Shown here in pieces: positions 8,076-16,305 of a stretch of DNA of 38,007 nucleotides (positions are counted from its first letter, which is position 1; every line of letters starts with the position of its first letter). The stretch comes from Planctomycetaceae bacterium (GTDB lineage Bacteria; Planctomycetota; Planctomycetia; Planctomycetales; Planctomycetaceae). A model generated the notes under the pieces. That model saw nothing but the letters and a program-made list of their open reading frames with translations, was not told where the DNA came from and made no database searches. The position numbers and the translations under genes are program-made. Location of the stretch: positions 1 through 38,007 of the forward strand of contig JAKFUF010000169.1 of assembly GCA_021732845.1 (NCBI GenBank), in the 5' to 3' direction.

Positions 8076-11000
8076 CTACGGCTTTCGCCGATGCGGCTTC
8101 AACAATGTGACTTCCGTCACTCTGTAGATGACGCCACGTGCGGAGTCGGCCTTCCGTTCGATCTTTCCCTTGATCAGCGCCACGCCGCCGGACTGCAGCT
8201 CTTCAAGCGTGTCGTCGTCGCCCTCCAGCACCAACACCCCTCCATGCACATCGACCTTCGAGTCTTCAGAATATTGCATCTGCCATTCGCCCGCTTCAGT
8301 CTTGGTCACCACCCCCCGCAGCCACGTGCAATTGTCTTTGTCGTGCTTGAAGGGATTGGGGCCAGATCTCGCTGCGGGTGGCGCGGGGTGTTCCACGGCG
8401 TCAGTCGCGGTGTAGGCGGTTTGTTCGATGGCTGACTTGGCAGGCGGGAGTTTGGCGGGTGCTACGGAATCATGCGCGGAATCTTCAGAACCTGAGACAT
8501 CGTTGCTGGACCTGCCAACGGGGACCTTTACATGCATCACTCCCGGCAGAGTCTTCTTGTCACGAATGACCCAGAACTTGACCGGGTGATCAGAAATGTC
8601 GCTGAGGATATTCAGAACATAATCCACGTTCTCCATCGAGATTGTCTCGTAGGTGTGGAGGCCAACCAGGACGTCCCCTTTGCGAACATTGGCCCCGGCG
8701 GCTGGGCTCTCGGGCCGGACCTCGTTCACTCGCAACCCGCCACGGAAGTCGATGCCTGCTTCCCGGGGCAGCGTGACGGGCGTAAGCCGCAATCCGAGTT
8801 GCTCCCAAGCTTGGTCGACCTTCGCCTCCCCTTGCACTTCACTCTCTTCATCCTTCAGGATCCGCGGGGTGATCAGGACGAGGGTGCGGGTCGTGGGACG
8901 GTCGGCGAATTTGCCGAATAGGAGCGGGTTTTGTGCCGGGACATTGGGCACGCCGGGAATCTGCACGGAGAGCAGGCGGCTCGTGGCGTCAACGAGCATG
9001 CATTTGCCGGGCGTCAGCGCGGCCGTCCAGCTCGACGCCAGGGCATCGGCGGCTTCGGTGGCGTTGACCGCCAGGGTGACACGCACCGATTGATCCTGCT
9101 CGCGAATGGCTGTTCCCACCAGCCACCGCAGTTCCTCGCCATGCTGCCCGGTCGACTTGAATTCGGCCGTTTTGCCGTTGAATAGTGTGATCCTGGGAGC
9201 GGTGACGGTTGACATCGATTTTTTGAACGCGTCCCGTAGTTGCTCGAAATCTTTGCGTTCAAGTGTGCTGGATTCTTCAGTCATGCCGAATTTTTGCAAA
9301 AGTTTGTCGGGGATTTGCAAGACCTCGAGATCCAGTTGGACAGAGCGTCCCTGCAGTTTGCGCAGCTCCGTCAACAGTTCGGCGATCTCCTCATGCACCT
9401 GTGGTGTCTGGCGGATGACGAGGCTCAAAGTGTTCTCGAAGGGGACAATTGACCCAAACCGACCGTTGCCAGTGCGCGGGTGAATGACCAGCATGCCATT
9501 CTCAATGGCATAGTCGCAGCGTTGTGGCTGGAGCAGCCGCTGCAATACGACACGAACCGGGACGTCATCGACCTGCAGGTCGATTGGCAGCATGACATCG
9601 ACACCTGCCGATTTCAGCAACTCGTTGTTGGTATTCAGATGAAAATGACTGCTTCGGGCCAACTGAGAGAGGCACTGATGCCAGGGTTCTTTCACAAAGT
9701 TGACGGAACTGTTTTTGTTGAGTGCCTGAATCAGTGCCAAGTCGTCGGGCGAGGGGCGCATCACTTCCAGTCGCGTCGATTTGGAGTTTACCCGAATCGA
9801 TTTGGGACCAATGATCAGCATCCCATCTTCGATCACATACGCACATTGAATCTCTTCCAGCAGCAGTTTCAGCACGCTGCGCAGCGAGATGCCGGAGAGT
9901 TCCAGATTGATGATTCCAGACGAGAGTTTCATCGCTTCCAGCTCCGCCTTTTTCGGGACGATGGCGATTTCGTGCTGTTTGGCGAGTTCCGTGAAGCACT
10001 CATACAGCGGGGTGTCGATGAATTTCACCGTGGTTGGTTTGTCGAGCGCCAGCAGGATCTTCGTGTTTTCTGGAGTGCCGGGGGGCGCATCGACGGCATA
10101 CAGCCGCGATTTCCAAGTGAGATGTTCCTCCCACGAACCTGGCTGAATTCGGCTGGTGAGGATCTCAATCAATGGGTCAAAGTTCGCCTTAGCCGCTGCA
10201 ATGTTTTCCGGCTGCCCAGGTCCCGGTTCGACCTTCAACGTCTTTGGAATCGGGACCACCAAATCGGCCACGGGATAATTGCGCACCGAATATTCCTGCG
10301 ACCTGTCCACAGGAAGGCTGCGCGATTTGACCTGGCACAGCACCAGTTGCACGAGCGCCTTGGCAGCATTCTTGGGCTGGCCAGGACCCGGCGTGAGGCC
10401 CGGAATGGCGATCGCCAGCGTTTGTCCCGATGACAAGCCGGACACCAGCGTCATTTGCGTCGTTTCGATTTCCGGAACCTGCAGCGTGACCTCGCGCCCA
10501 CCCCGAATGATCTTGGTCGTGTCGACACGGGTGATCTCGGTCCGCGCAAATTTTCCCTGGAGTCGCAATCCGCCGGTTTGGCTGATCGCGGGCTGCAGGT
10601 CGATTTTCCACCCGTCATCGTAAGTGCGAATCTGGGCCTTGTCGCCTTGAATTCCCACCACGAAGGGACGTGTCACGACCGACTGCACCTGGGCCGTTTG
10701 TCCTTCAACCAGTGTGATCTTGGGGGCAAGCACTGATTTGTCCTTGAGCGACTTCCGCATCTCGGCCACTTGGGCCTCGTCCAGCGTCTGCGTCATCACC
10801 GTGCGCTGCTGGGTGCGAGTCACGCTGGCACCGACGAACGCCCCCGTGGCTTGATCGGAGAGCCGGTCGAAGCCTCCTTCAGGCTGCTGCGTTTCAGCAT
10901 CTACAACCGACGAATAGTTCCACTCCACAGGCAAGCTGCGAAACTCCTGGTCCATGATCTGGAGCACTTGTGTCTCGACCACAAAGTCGTGCAGTCCATA

Positions 11001-13031
11001 CTGCCGGACACTCTCCAGGGCCGTGGCCAGACGGCCATGCCCCACTGGCGAGGCCCGGACCTGCAACACCCCCTTGGCGATGAAGGCCACTTCCGCCGTG
11101 CCGCTCACTCCGGCTTTTTCGAGGCGAAATTCTGCCGCAAGTCCGCGCCAAGTGAGGTCTGGGCCTGATGCCGGAATCGGCGGCAAGGGCGCGGGTAGAA
11201 CCGCTCCCTTGCCTGGCAGGTTCTCCACAGCCGTTGAATTCTTTGCCCGTTCTTGTGGTGTGCGGTCGTCGGCGATCGCCGCGGCCCACTCCCTGAGTTG
11301 TTCGTCCCCCTTGTTCGGTGTCTCGAAGGCTTTGGCAAACGTCTCCAGCAGATCAGACACGGCATATTGTCGCAGCTCTCCAGGCTTGGAAGACGCGGCA
11401 GCGATGCTGCCATCACGGACGACTTCCACGAGGTAGACCAACGCGGGATCGTCGGAATCGAACCACAATGTGACGGTCGTGCTGCCGAGGGTCTTGCCGA
11501 TGACGGAGATCTCTTTCGGCGTGACCTGCACGATGTCCACAATCGACGGGTCGGCAATGGCCGTCCGCACAATGTCGTCCTTGGCGATCACCAGCTTGCC
11601 CTGCCGTTGCACCACGGTCAGCTTTGCCGTCGCGTCGCGAACCTGGACGATTTGCGGTGGCAGCGCACGTGTCGCGTCCTTGGGAGGAGGCGTTGTGCCG
11701 GGCGACTTGTCCCCTGCGGCCGTGGCTCCGGCGGCCGGCGGGGCCAGATCCGCTGGCGGTGCCTCCACCTTGGGAGGCACCGGCTCCTGCGCCTGTGTGA
11801 AGCCCATCCACCCCAGTGCCAGGAGGCACAGGGCAGGTAGCAGCCACCGGCGAAGAAACGTCGAACGGGAATTGGTGGTGATCATGCGAATCCTTTCGTC
11901 TAACTGAGCCACGGGATCCTGATGGTTGAACAGCCCAGCCAGACCCACCAGGAGAGCCGGCTGTGGCACGTTTTGCTGTTGAGAGAGTTCGATGACCCGC
12001 AGGACGGTGCGGGCATAGGTGGCGCGTTCGGCGGGTTTGAGCCACGCGAGGACCGATTCGTCGCAGGCCAGTTCGCGGACCCGTTGCATGCTGGCGAACG
12101 CCCGCTTGAGCAGCGGGTTGAACCAATGGACGGCCCCGGCCGCGACGACGCACCAGTTGAGCCCCACGTCGCCGCGGCGGACATGGGTCAACTCGTGGAT
12201 GAAGACGAGCCGCAGTTCCTCGGCGGTGAGCTTGAGTGACAGTTCTGGAAGCAGAATACACGGACGCCAGTAGCCGAAGACGGCGGGGCTCGCCAACCGG
12301 TCCGTGAGCTTGAGAATGACCCGGCGGCGAATTCCCAACTCCTGTTGGCAGCGGGTGAGCAGGTCACGCTCGGGGCCTTTCGACATGGTTGGCGTTCGCC
12401 GCCAGAGGCACATCGCTCTGCCCCACTGCCGCAGAATCCACGCGGCGCACAGGGCAACGCCGCTTAGCCAGCAGAGGGTGGCCACGTTGAGCAGCAGATT
12501 GAAACTGGGCCATCGAATCCAGCCGGCGACGGACAGCGACACCGCCTCTTTCCCGGGATTCTGGGATCTCGCTGGGTGTTCGACGTGTCTTTGGAGTGGG
12601 CCTTCGTTGAGAAGCGGCTGAGGTTTCGGGGGCGACATCGGAGTCACCGCCGTTGGATCGGGCTCCATTCCAAAGTTGTCGCCGACGAGCGTGGAGACGG
12701 CATCCAGTTGGCCGGTCTTGCGTGACTGGTTCGTGGAGAACGTCGGTGGGGCATTTCTCGCTGTTGTCTCCACAGGGATCACCACGCCCTGAATCGGCGC
12801 TGAAGTCCCTGGTCCACCCAAAGAGAACCCCCACGGGGCGTTCCAGGAACCGGGGATCAACAAGCGGGCGAGGACGACGAGCCACAGAAGATGGAGGGCG
12901 CGGGACGAAAGCTTCCAGCGCGTCCAGCGGCGCACCATGAAATGCAGCGACAGCACCAGTACCGCCAGCAAGGAGGCCTGCAGGCTGGTTCTCAGCACGA
13001 ACAGAAACAGCGCTACGGACGAACCGGTCAT
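8076..13031 (-). CDS. BlaR1-type M56 peptidase fused to secretin-like and PDZ domains
   Basis: 1651-residue membrane protein. The N-terminal part is a BlaR1/M56 zinc peptidase with hydrophobic segments near 9-31, 46-61, 177-200 and 394-412. HELTH (279-283) and the downstream ELACDE (Glu320) supply the zinc ligands. The usual penicillin-sensor domain is replaced. Residues 456-540 match the pilus/secretin N-terminal domain. Two secretin-core-like modules follow (about 685-880 and 1230-1393, the second ending LVLITPRIL). Between them lie two tandem STN-like repeats (about 996-1076 and 1103-1185). A PDZ domain (1424-1503) comes next, and a small beta domain (1567-1647) closes the protein. By analogy with BlaR1 the M56 domain would cleave the BlaI-type repressor after a periplasmic signal; what the secretin-like part senses is unknown. 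The ATG overlaps the repressor stop codon by four bases (ATGA), so the pair is translationally coupled. Confidence 0.85.
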   Translation of the reverse strand: MTGSSVALFLFVLRTSLQASLLAVLVLSLHFMVRRWTRWKLSSRALHLLWLVVLARLLIPGSWNAPWGFSLGGPGTSAPIQGVVIPVETTARNAPPTFSTNQSRKTGQLDAVSTLVGDNFGMEPDPTAVTPMSPPKPQPLLNEGPLQRHVEHPARSQNPGKEAVSLSVAGWIRWPSFNLLLNVATLCWLSGVALCAAWILRQWGRAMCLWRRTPTMSKGPERDLLTRCQQELGIRRRVILKLTDRLASPAVFGYWRPCILLPELSLKLTAEELRLVFIHELTHVRRGDVGLNWCVVAAGAVHWFNPLLKRAFASMQRVRELACDESVLAWLKPAERATYARTVLRVIELSQQQNVPQPALLVGLAGLFNHQDPVAQLDERIRMITTNSRSTFLRRWLLPALCLLALGWMGFTQAQEPVPPKVEAPPADLAPPAAGATAAGDKSPGTTPPPKDATRALPPQIVQVRDATAKLTVVQRQGKLVIAKDDIVRTAIADPSIVDIVQVTPKEISVIGKTLGSTTVTLWFDSDDPALVYLVEVVRDGSIAAASSKPGELRQYAVSDLLETFAKAFETPNKGDEQLREWAAAIADDRTPQERAKNSTAVENLPGKGAVLPAPLPPIPASGPDLTWRGLAAEFRLEKAGVSGTAEVAFIAKGVLQVRASPVGHGRLATALESVRQYGLHDFVVETQVLQIMDQEFRSLPVEWNYSSVVDAETQQPEGGFDRLSDQATGAFVGASVTRTQQRTVMTQTLDEAQVAEMRKSLKDKSVLAPKITLVEGQTAQVQSVVTRPFVVGIQGDKAQIRTYDDGWKIDLQPAISQTGGLRLQGKFARTEITRVDTTKIIRGGREVTLQVPEIETTQMTLVSGLSSGQTLAIAIPGLTPGPGQPKNAAKALVQLVLCQVKSRSLPVDRSQEYSVRNYPVADLVVPIPKTLKVEPGPGQPENIAAAKANFDPLIEILTSRIQPGSWEEHLTWKSRLYAVDAPPGTPENTKILLALDKPTTVKFIDTPLYECFTELAKQHEIAIVPKKAELEAMKLSSGIINLELSGISLRSVLKLLLEEIQCAYVIEDGMLIIGPKSIRVNSKSTRLEVMRPSPDDLALIQALNKNSSVNFVKEPWHQCLSQLARSSHFHLNTNNELLKSAGVDVMLPIDLQVDDVPVRVVLQRLLQPQRCDYAIENGMLVIHPRTGNGRFGSIVPFENTLSLVIRQTPQVHEEIAELLTELRKLQGRSVQLDLEVLQIPDKLLQKFGMTEESSTLERKDFEQLRDAFKKSMSTVTAPRITLFNGKTAEFKSTGQHGEELRWLVGTAIREQDQSVRVTLAVNATEAADALASSWTAALTPGKCMLVDATSRLLSVQIPGVPNVPAQNPLLFGKFADRPTTRTLVLITPRILKDEESEVQGEAKVDQAWEQLGLRLTPVTLPREAGIDFRGGLRVNEVRPESPAAGANVRKGDVLVGLHTYETISMENVDYVLNILSDISDHPVKFWVIRDKKTLPGVMHVKVPVGRSSNDVSGSEDSAHDSVAPAKLPPAKSAIEQTAYTATDAVEHPAPPAARSGPNPFKHDKDNCTWLRGVVTKTEAGEWQMQYSEDSKVDVHGGVLVLEGDDDTLEELQSGGVALIKGKIERKADSARGVIYRVTEVTLLKPHRRKP

Positions 13032-13396
13032 GGTCGCTTGCCCTCCTGTTCTTCCACGAGCCGCTTTAACTGCTGCAATTCATCCGGCGAAAGTTTGGTC
13101 GATTTAACAAAGTACTCCAGCAGCGACAGTGGCTCGCCGCCGAAGACCCGGTCCACCAGCGATCGCGTTACTTCCCGCACGCAGGCCTTGCGGGGCACCG
13201 CCGGCCGATACGAGTAACGCTTGCCCTCGGCCTCGAAGCCGATGGCCCCCTTTTTGGTCAGGCGGTGCAGCAGCGTCTTGACCGTGGCCGCAGTCCAGCC
13301 GACATCGGCAAGGGCGGCAATGATCTCCGCCGCCGTCAGTGGCGACGACTGCCAGAGGACTTCCATGACCCGCCATTCGGCGTCGGCAATCTGCAT
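13028..13396 (-). CDS. BlaI/MecI/CopY family transcriptional repressor
   Basis: 122-residue winged-helix repressor. It opens with MQIADAEWRVMEVLW, the family hallmark. The recognition helix region is GWTAATVKTLLHRLTKKG, and the wing contains GKRYSYRPAV. A C-terminal dimerisation segment runs from about 72 to 122. The ATG at 13396 is chosen because homologues begin here and because a promoter and operator lie directly upstream. The longer in-frame start at 13456 would put the operator inside the coding sequence. It is expected to repress its own operon until the coupled M56 peptidase inactivates it. The stop overlaps the next start as ATGA. Confidence 0.92.
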   Translation of the reverse strand: MQIADAEWRVMEVLWQSSPLTAAEIIAALADVGWTAATVKTLLHRLTKKGAIGFEAEGKRYSYRPAVPRKACVREVTRSLVDRVFGGEPLSLLEYFVKSTKLSPDELQQLKRLVEEQEGKRP

Positions 13397-13419
13397 GATC
13401 GTGGTCGCTCCGCGTTCGA

Positions 13420-13431
13420 TTACATGTGTAA
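13420..13431 (-). promoter_or_regulatory. BlaI/CopY-type operator (TACAnnTGTA box)
   Basis: TTACATGTGTAA (plus strand) contains TACATGTGTA at 13421-13430, an exact match to the TACAnnTGTA box used by CopY/BlaI-type repressors. It lies 24 bp before the repressor start codon and covers the transcription start predicted from the adjacent promoter. Repressor binding there should block transcription. Confidence 0.75.
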
Positions 13432-13435
13432 ACGA

Positions 13436-13464
13436 AAAATACCGTTGGCGTGACAACGGGTCAA
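13436..13464 (-). promoter_or_regulatory. Sigma70-like promoter of the repressor/M56 operon
   Basis: On the minus strand TTGACC (13464-13459) is followed after 17 bp by TATTTT (13441-13436). The predicted start, 6-8 bases further on, falls in the palindromic operator at 13420-13431. Geometry and position both fit a repressible promoter. There is no transcript evidence. Confidence 0.55.
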
Positions 13465-13873
13465 GACCATTGGTTTGAAATGTGGGGATTGGCGAGCGGT
13501 CCCAGAATCCCGCCGTTCTGGGTCAGGACCGGTCTATGAACGCACGAAGCTGTTGTTCACGTCGGCTGGGAAGGCAAAACGGTGAGTCATCCGTACGGTT
13601 AGAAATTGAACCACGAATCTTCACGAATCCTACGAATTTCACGAATCACCAACCGACATCGCATCGCGGGCAGTGGAATCCATCTCGTTGTCATTCGTGA
13701 CATTCGTCTCATTCGCGAAGATTCGTGGTTCCTTTTCTCGATGTCTAAGATCGGCCTTCTGTCAGCAACTTGAAACGCACATCTATTCTTTGTCCGGTCC
13801 CAAATAACCTTGCGTGATATAGGATGGGCGGCGGGCAATTCTCCCAGCACTCCGGGGATCTCCGAGGATTTTT
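13465..13873. other. Intergenic region between divergent units
   Basis: Divergent intergenic DNA between the repressor operon and the decarboxylase gene. It holds a stem-loop repeat at 13609-13730. The remaining 140 bp before the decarboxylase start includes an AT-richer patch near 13780-13830 that may hold its promoter, but no convincing -35/-10 pair was found. No gene is seen. Confidence 0.6.
13609..13730. repeat. ACGAAT-rich stem-loop repeat, copy A
   Basis: The element has long imperfect inverted termini. The first 14 bases, AACCACGAATCTTC (13609-13622), are the exact reverse complement of 13717-13730. Similarity between the arms continues for roughly 37 bp as repeated ACGAAT words. The centre contains GGAATCCATCT (13675-13685) and TCGCATCG (13659-13666). 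Read in reverse, this centre matches copy B at 15601-15713. It has no coding capacity, so it looks like a small non-autonomous (MITE- or REPIN-like) element. Confidence 0.75.
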
Positions 13874-15535
13874 ATGGGCGCGCCGTATCTGGATGTTGTG
13901 CAGCAGCTTCGACAGTCATTTCCCCAACCGGTCTCCGACCGGGTACACGACGCGTACTTCGTGTTCTCGTTTCTGCGGGCGTTGGACCAGGTCGACCGGA
14001 TGAAGTCGGTCACCCCGGTGCTGGGTCAGCCCGAGGACCTGGACTACGATGCCGCCCGCGAGCAGCGGATGTCAGAGGCACCGGCGTCTTTGGAGGACGT
14101 GGCGGACGAACTGGTGCGGCACCTCTCCGGGATGTTCATCTTTGGACACCCGCGGGCGCAGATCAATGTCGTCCCGTCGCCCACGATTCCGAGCATCATC
14201 GGCGGACTGCTGCCGTCGATCTACAACCCCAACCTCGTCAGCAATGAGTCTTCCCGGAAGGTCGGACTGTCGGAAGTCGAGGTGACGGGGATCATGGCGG
14301 ACCTGGTCGGCTATGACCCAAAACAGGCGGAAGGGGTGTTCACGTTTGGAGGCACAGGAACCACCTTGTATGGGGTGCGGGTGGGGATTGAAAAAGCCCT
14401 GCCGGGAACACTGCAGGTGGGCCTGCGCGAACCGGCGGCGATTGTCTGCTCGGAACGCGCTCATTACGCCTGCCACACCGTCGCGGGGTGGCTCGGGCTG
14501 GGTCAGCAGCACGTCGTCGAAGTCCCGGCAGACGCCCACAATGAAGCCCGCATCTGCCTCTACGAAACCATGTGCCGCGACCTGCTGAAGCAGGGCCGGC
14601 CGATTGCCGCGCTGATCGCCACGATGGGCACCACCGATGCCTTCGGCCTGGATGACCTGCAGGCGATCTGCGATCTGCGGGACCGACTGGTCGACGAATT
14701 CTCCCTGCCCTATCGGCCACACGTGCATGCCGATGCCGTCATCGGCTGGGCGTGGAGCGTCTTCAATGACTACAATTTCGACGCGAACCCGCTTGGCTTC
14801 CGCAGCCGCACGGTCCGGGCTCTGGCCGGCACCCGTCGACGGATCCAGCACCTGCATCTGGCCGACTCCATCGGCGTCGACTTTCACAAGACTGGTTTCG
14901 CACCCTACGTCTCCAGCATGGTGCTGTTCAAAGACGGCCGCGACCTGCAGCTCATCGCCCGCGACCGGGAGTCGATGCCCTACCTGTTCCAATCCGGGAC
15001 GCACCATCCGGGCCAATACACGCTGGAAACCACCCGCAGTGGCTGCGGACCGATGGCCGCCCTGGCCAACCTGCGGCTCTTTGGCAAGAACGGCCTGCGG
15101 TCACTGCTCGGGCACCTTGTAACCATGGCCGAAGCTCTCCGCGAACAGTTGGAAGGGCACGCAGCCACGCATGTGCTGAACGGTGGGAACTTTGGTCCAG
15201 TGACGCTGTTCCGTGTCTACCCGGAGGGCGTGGATACTTTTAGTGTCCCGCAGCGTGAACAGAGGGATCCAACCTATCGCGAAACCCTGCGAGCCCACAA
15301 CGCCTACAACCAGCAGATCTTCAACCTGATCCAGGAGGAAGCGTTGCAAGGCCGCGGTGTGGTGATCTCCCTCACTTCGTGCTACCGCGAAACGGACTAT
15401 GGCGAACCGGTCAACGCGCTGAAGTCCTATATTCTGAGCCCGTTTTCGGAGGAGAAGTACATCACGGATGTGCTGGAGTCGATCTGGCGGGCGCGGAGGA
15501 TCATCGCGGAACAAACAGCGAAAAAATCGACGTGA
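13874..15535 (+). CDS. PLP-dependent group II amino-acid decarboxylase family protein
   Basis: 553-residue cytosolic enzyme of the glutamate/tyrosine/aromatic amino-acid decarboxylase group. Visible features are GGTGTT (159-164, phosphate binding), SERAHYA with His197 (ring stacking), HVHADAVIGW with Asp287 (pyridine nitrogen contact) and DFHKTGF with Lys339 (Schiff base). The HADAVIGW variant differs from the common HVDAAYGG, so the substrate cannot be inferred; an L-amino acid is expected. The start has a good site (GAGGA about seven bases upstream). The gene stands alone on the plus strand and is bracketed by two related inverted-repeat elements, which may mark an insertion or a recombination boundary. 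Confidence 0.88.
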   Translation: MGAPYLDVVQQLRQSFPQPVSDRVHDAYFVFSFLRALDQVDRMKSVTPVLGQPEDLDYDAAREQRMSEAPASLEDVADELVRHLSGMFIFGHPRAQINVVPSPTIPSIIGGLLPSIYNPNLVSNESSRKVGLSEVEVTGIMADLVGYDPKQAEGVFTFGGTGTTLYGVRVGIEKALPGTLQVGLREPAAIVCSERAHYACHTVAGWLGLGQQHVVEVPADAHNEARICLYETMCRDLLKQGRPIAALIATMGTTDAFGLDDLQAICDLRDRLVDEFSLPYRPHVHADAVIGWAWSVFNDYNFDANPLGFRSRTVRALAGTRRRIQHLHLADSIGVDFHKTGFAPYVSSMVLFKDGRDLQLIARDRESMPYLFQSGTHHPGQYTLETTRSGCGPMAALANLRLFGKNGLRSLLGHLVTMAEALREQLEGHAATHVLNGGNFGPVTLFRVYPEGVDTFSVPQREQRDPTYRETLRAHNAYNQQIFNLIQEEALQGRGVVISLTSCYRETDYGEPVNALKSYILSPFSEEKYITDVLESIWRARRIIAEQTAKKST

Positions 15536-15600
15536 AGCGTTGGGGCAACGAGTGCGCGTTAATTGTGGGTCAGAAGCCGAACTTAGACAACGAGGAAGGG

Positions 15601-15713
15601 GACCACGAATTTTCACGAATAAGCCGAATAACACGAATCACAACAAGATGGATTCCGTCACTCACGATGCGAAGCCGGTTGTCGATTCGTGGAATTCGTG
15701 AGATTCGTGGTTC
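15601..15713. repeat. ACGAAT-rich stem-loop repeat, copy B (opposite orientation)
   Basis: The termini GACCACGAAT (15601) and ATTCGTGGTTC (to 15713) form an imperfect hairpin with internal ACGAAT repeats. The centre carries AGATGGATTCC (15646-15656) and CGATGCGA (15665-15672), the reverse complements of the matching blocks in copy A. The two copies therefore lie in inverted orientation on either side of the decarboxylase gene. Confidence 0.75.
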
Positions 15714-15783
15714 AATTCCTGACCATCCGATTGACGCACCGTTCTGCCACCCATGAAGTTCTGATTGCACTTGGAGCGTATCA

Positions 15784-16305
15784 ATGGCATGGCCCAAAGA
15801 TTCTGCTGCGGCCTTCAGCGGCGCAAGTGGTCAGGCGGCGGTCGTCGCCGAACTGCTGCAGCGAAAGTGCAACGCGGCCATTCCCTTTGTAGACATTGGG
15901 ACCGATGTGTTCGCCTTCAAGGACGACCGTGAGGAAGTTGCCCGAATTCAAGTCAAAGCCGATACAGGCAAGCTGTACCGGGATGGGAATGGATACAGCG
16001 CAAAGTTTGGGGTGCCATTGAAGCAATTGAGTCGCAACGACGAACTCATGCTGTTTTACGCGTTTGCAGTCCGCATCAACAATGAATGGGCGAGTTTCGT
16101 GGTGATCAGCCGCTTTGCCCTGCACCTGCTGTCAGAAAGTGGGTGCGGTTCGGTCAATGAAAAGTCCGGCAACCTCGAACTGCATATTCAATTTCGCATG
16201 GAGCCCAAAGGCGAACTTGAAATGTTGACAGCCAAATGTGGCAAATTCGACCTGACAGCGTATCTGAACGCTTGGGATCGCCTGCCACCGCTTGCACAGA
16301 TTTAG
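15784..16305 (+). CDS. PD-(D/E)XK endonuclease-like protein
   Basis: 173-residue soluble protein. The first half fits a PD-(D/E)XK nuclease core: a helix with SGQAAVVAELLQRKCN (about 15-30), then PFVDIGTDVFAF with Asp41, then ARIQVKAD with Gln56-x-Lys58. Related small endonuclease-like families show the same D...(Q/E)-x-K layout. The second half is unrecognised. GGAG lies about eight bases before the ATG. Downstream it converges on a minus-strand gene, and the two stop codons overlap (TTAG, 16302-16305). It follows repeat copy B by 70 bp. The fold call is tentative, and the target (repair, restriction or a Holliday-junction role) is unknown. Confidence 0.55.
   Translation: MAWPKDSAAAFSGASGQAAVVAELLQRKCNAAIPFVDIGTDVFAFKDDREEVARIQVKADTGKLYRDGNGYSAKFGVPLKQLSRNDELMLFYAFAVRINNEWASFVVISRFALHLLSESGCGSVNEKSGNLELHIQFRMEPKGELEMLTAKCGKFDLTAYLNAWDRLPPLAQI

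Noticed and set aside
6490-8127. Plus-strand open frame of 545 codons
   Set aside because: It lies opposite the DoxX-like and C13-like genes and spans the gap between them; no domain or ribosome site.
8076-13031. Assignment of the M56 fusion as a beta-lactam resistance sensor
   Set aside because: The penicillin-binding sensor domain of BlaR1/MecR1 is absent and no beta-lactamase gene is in the window.
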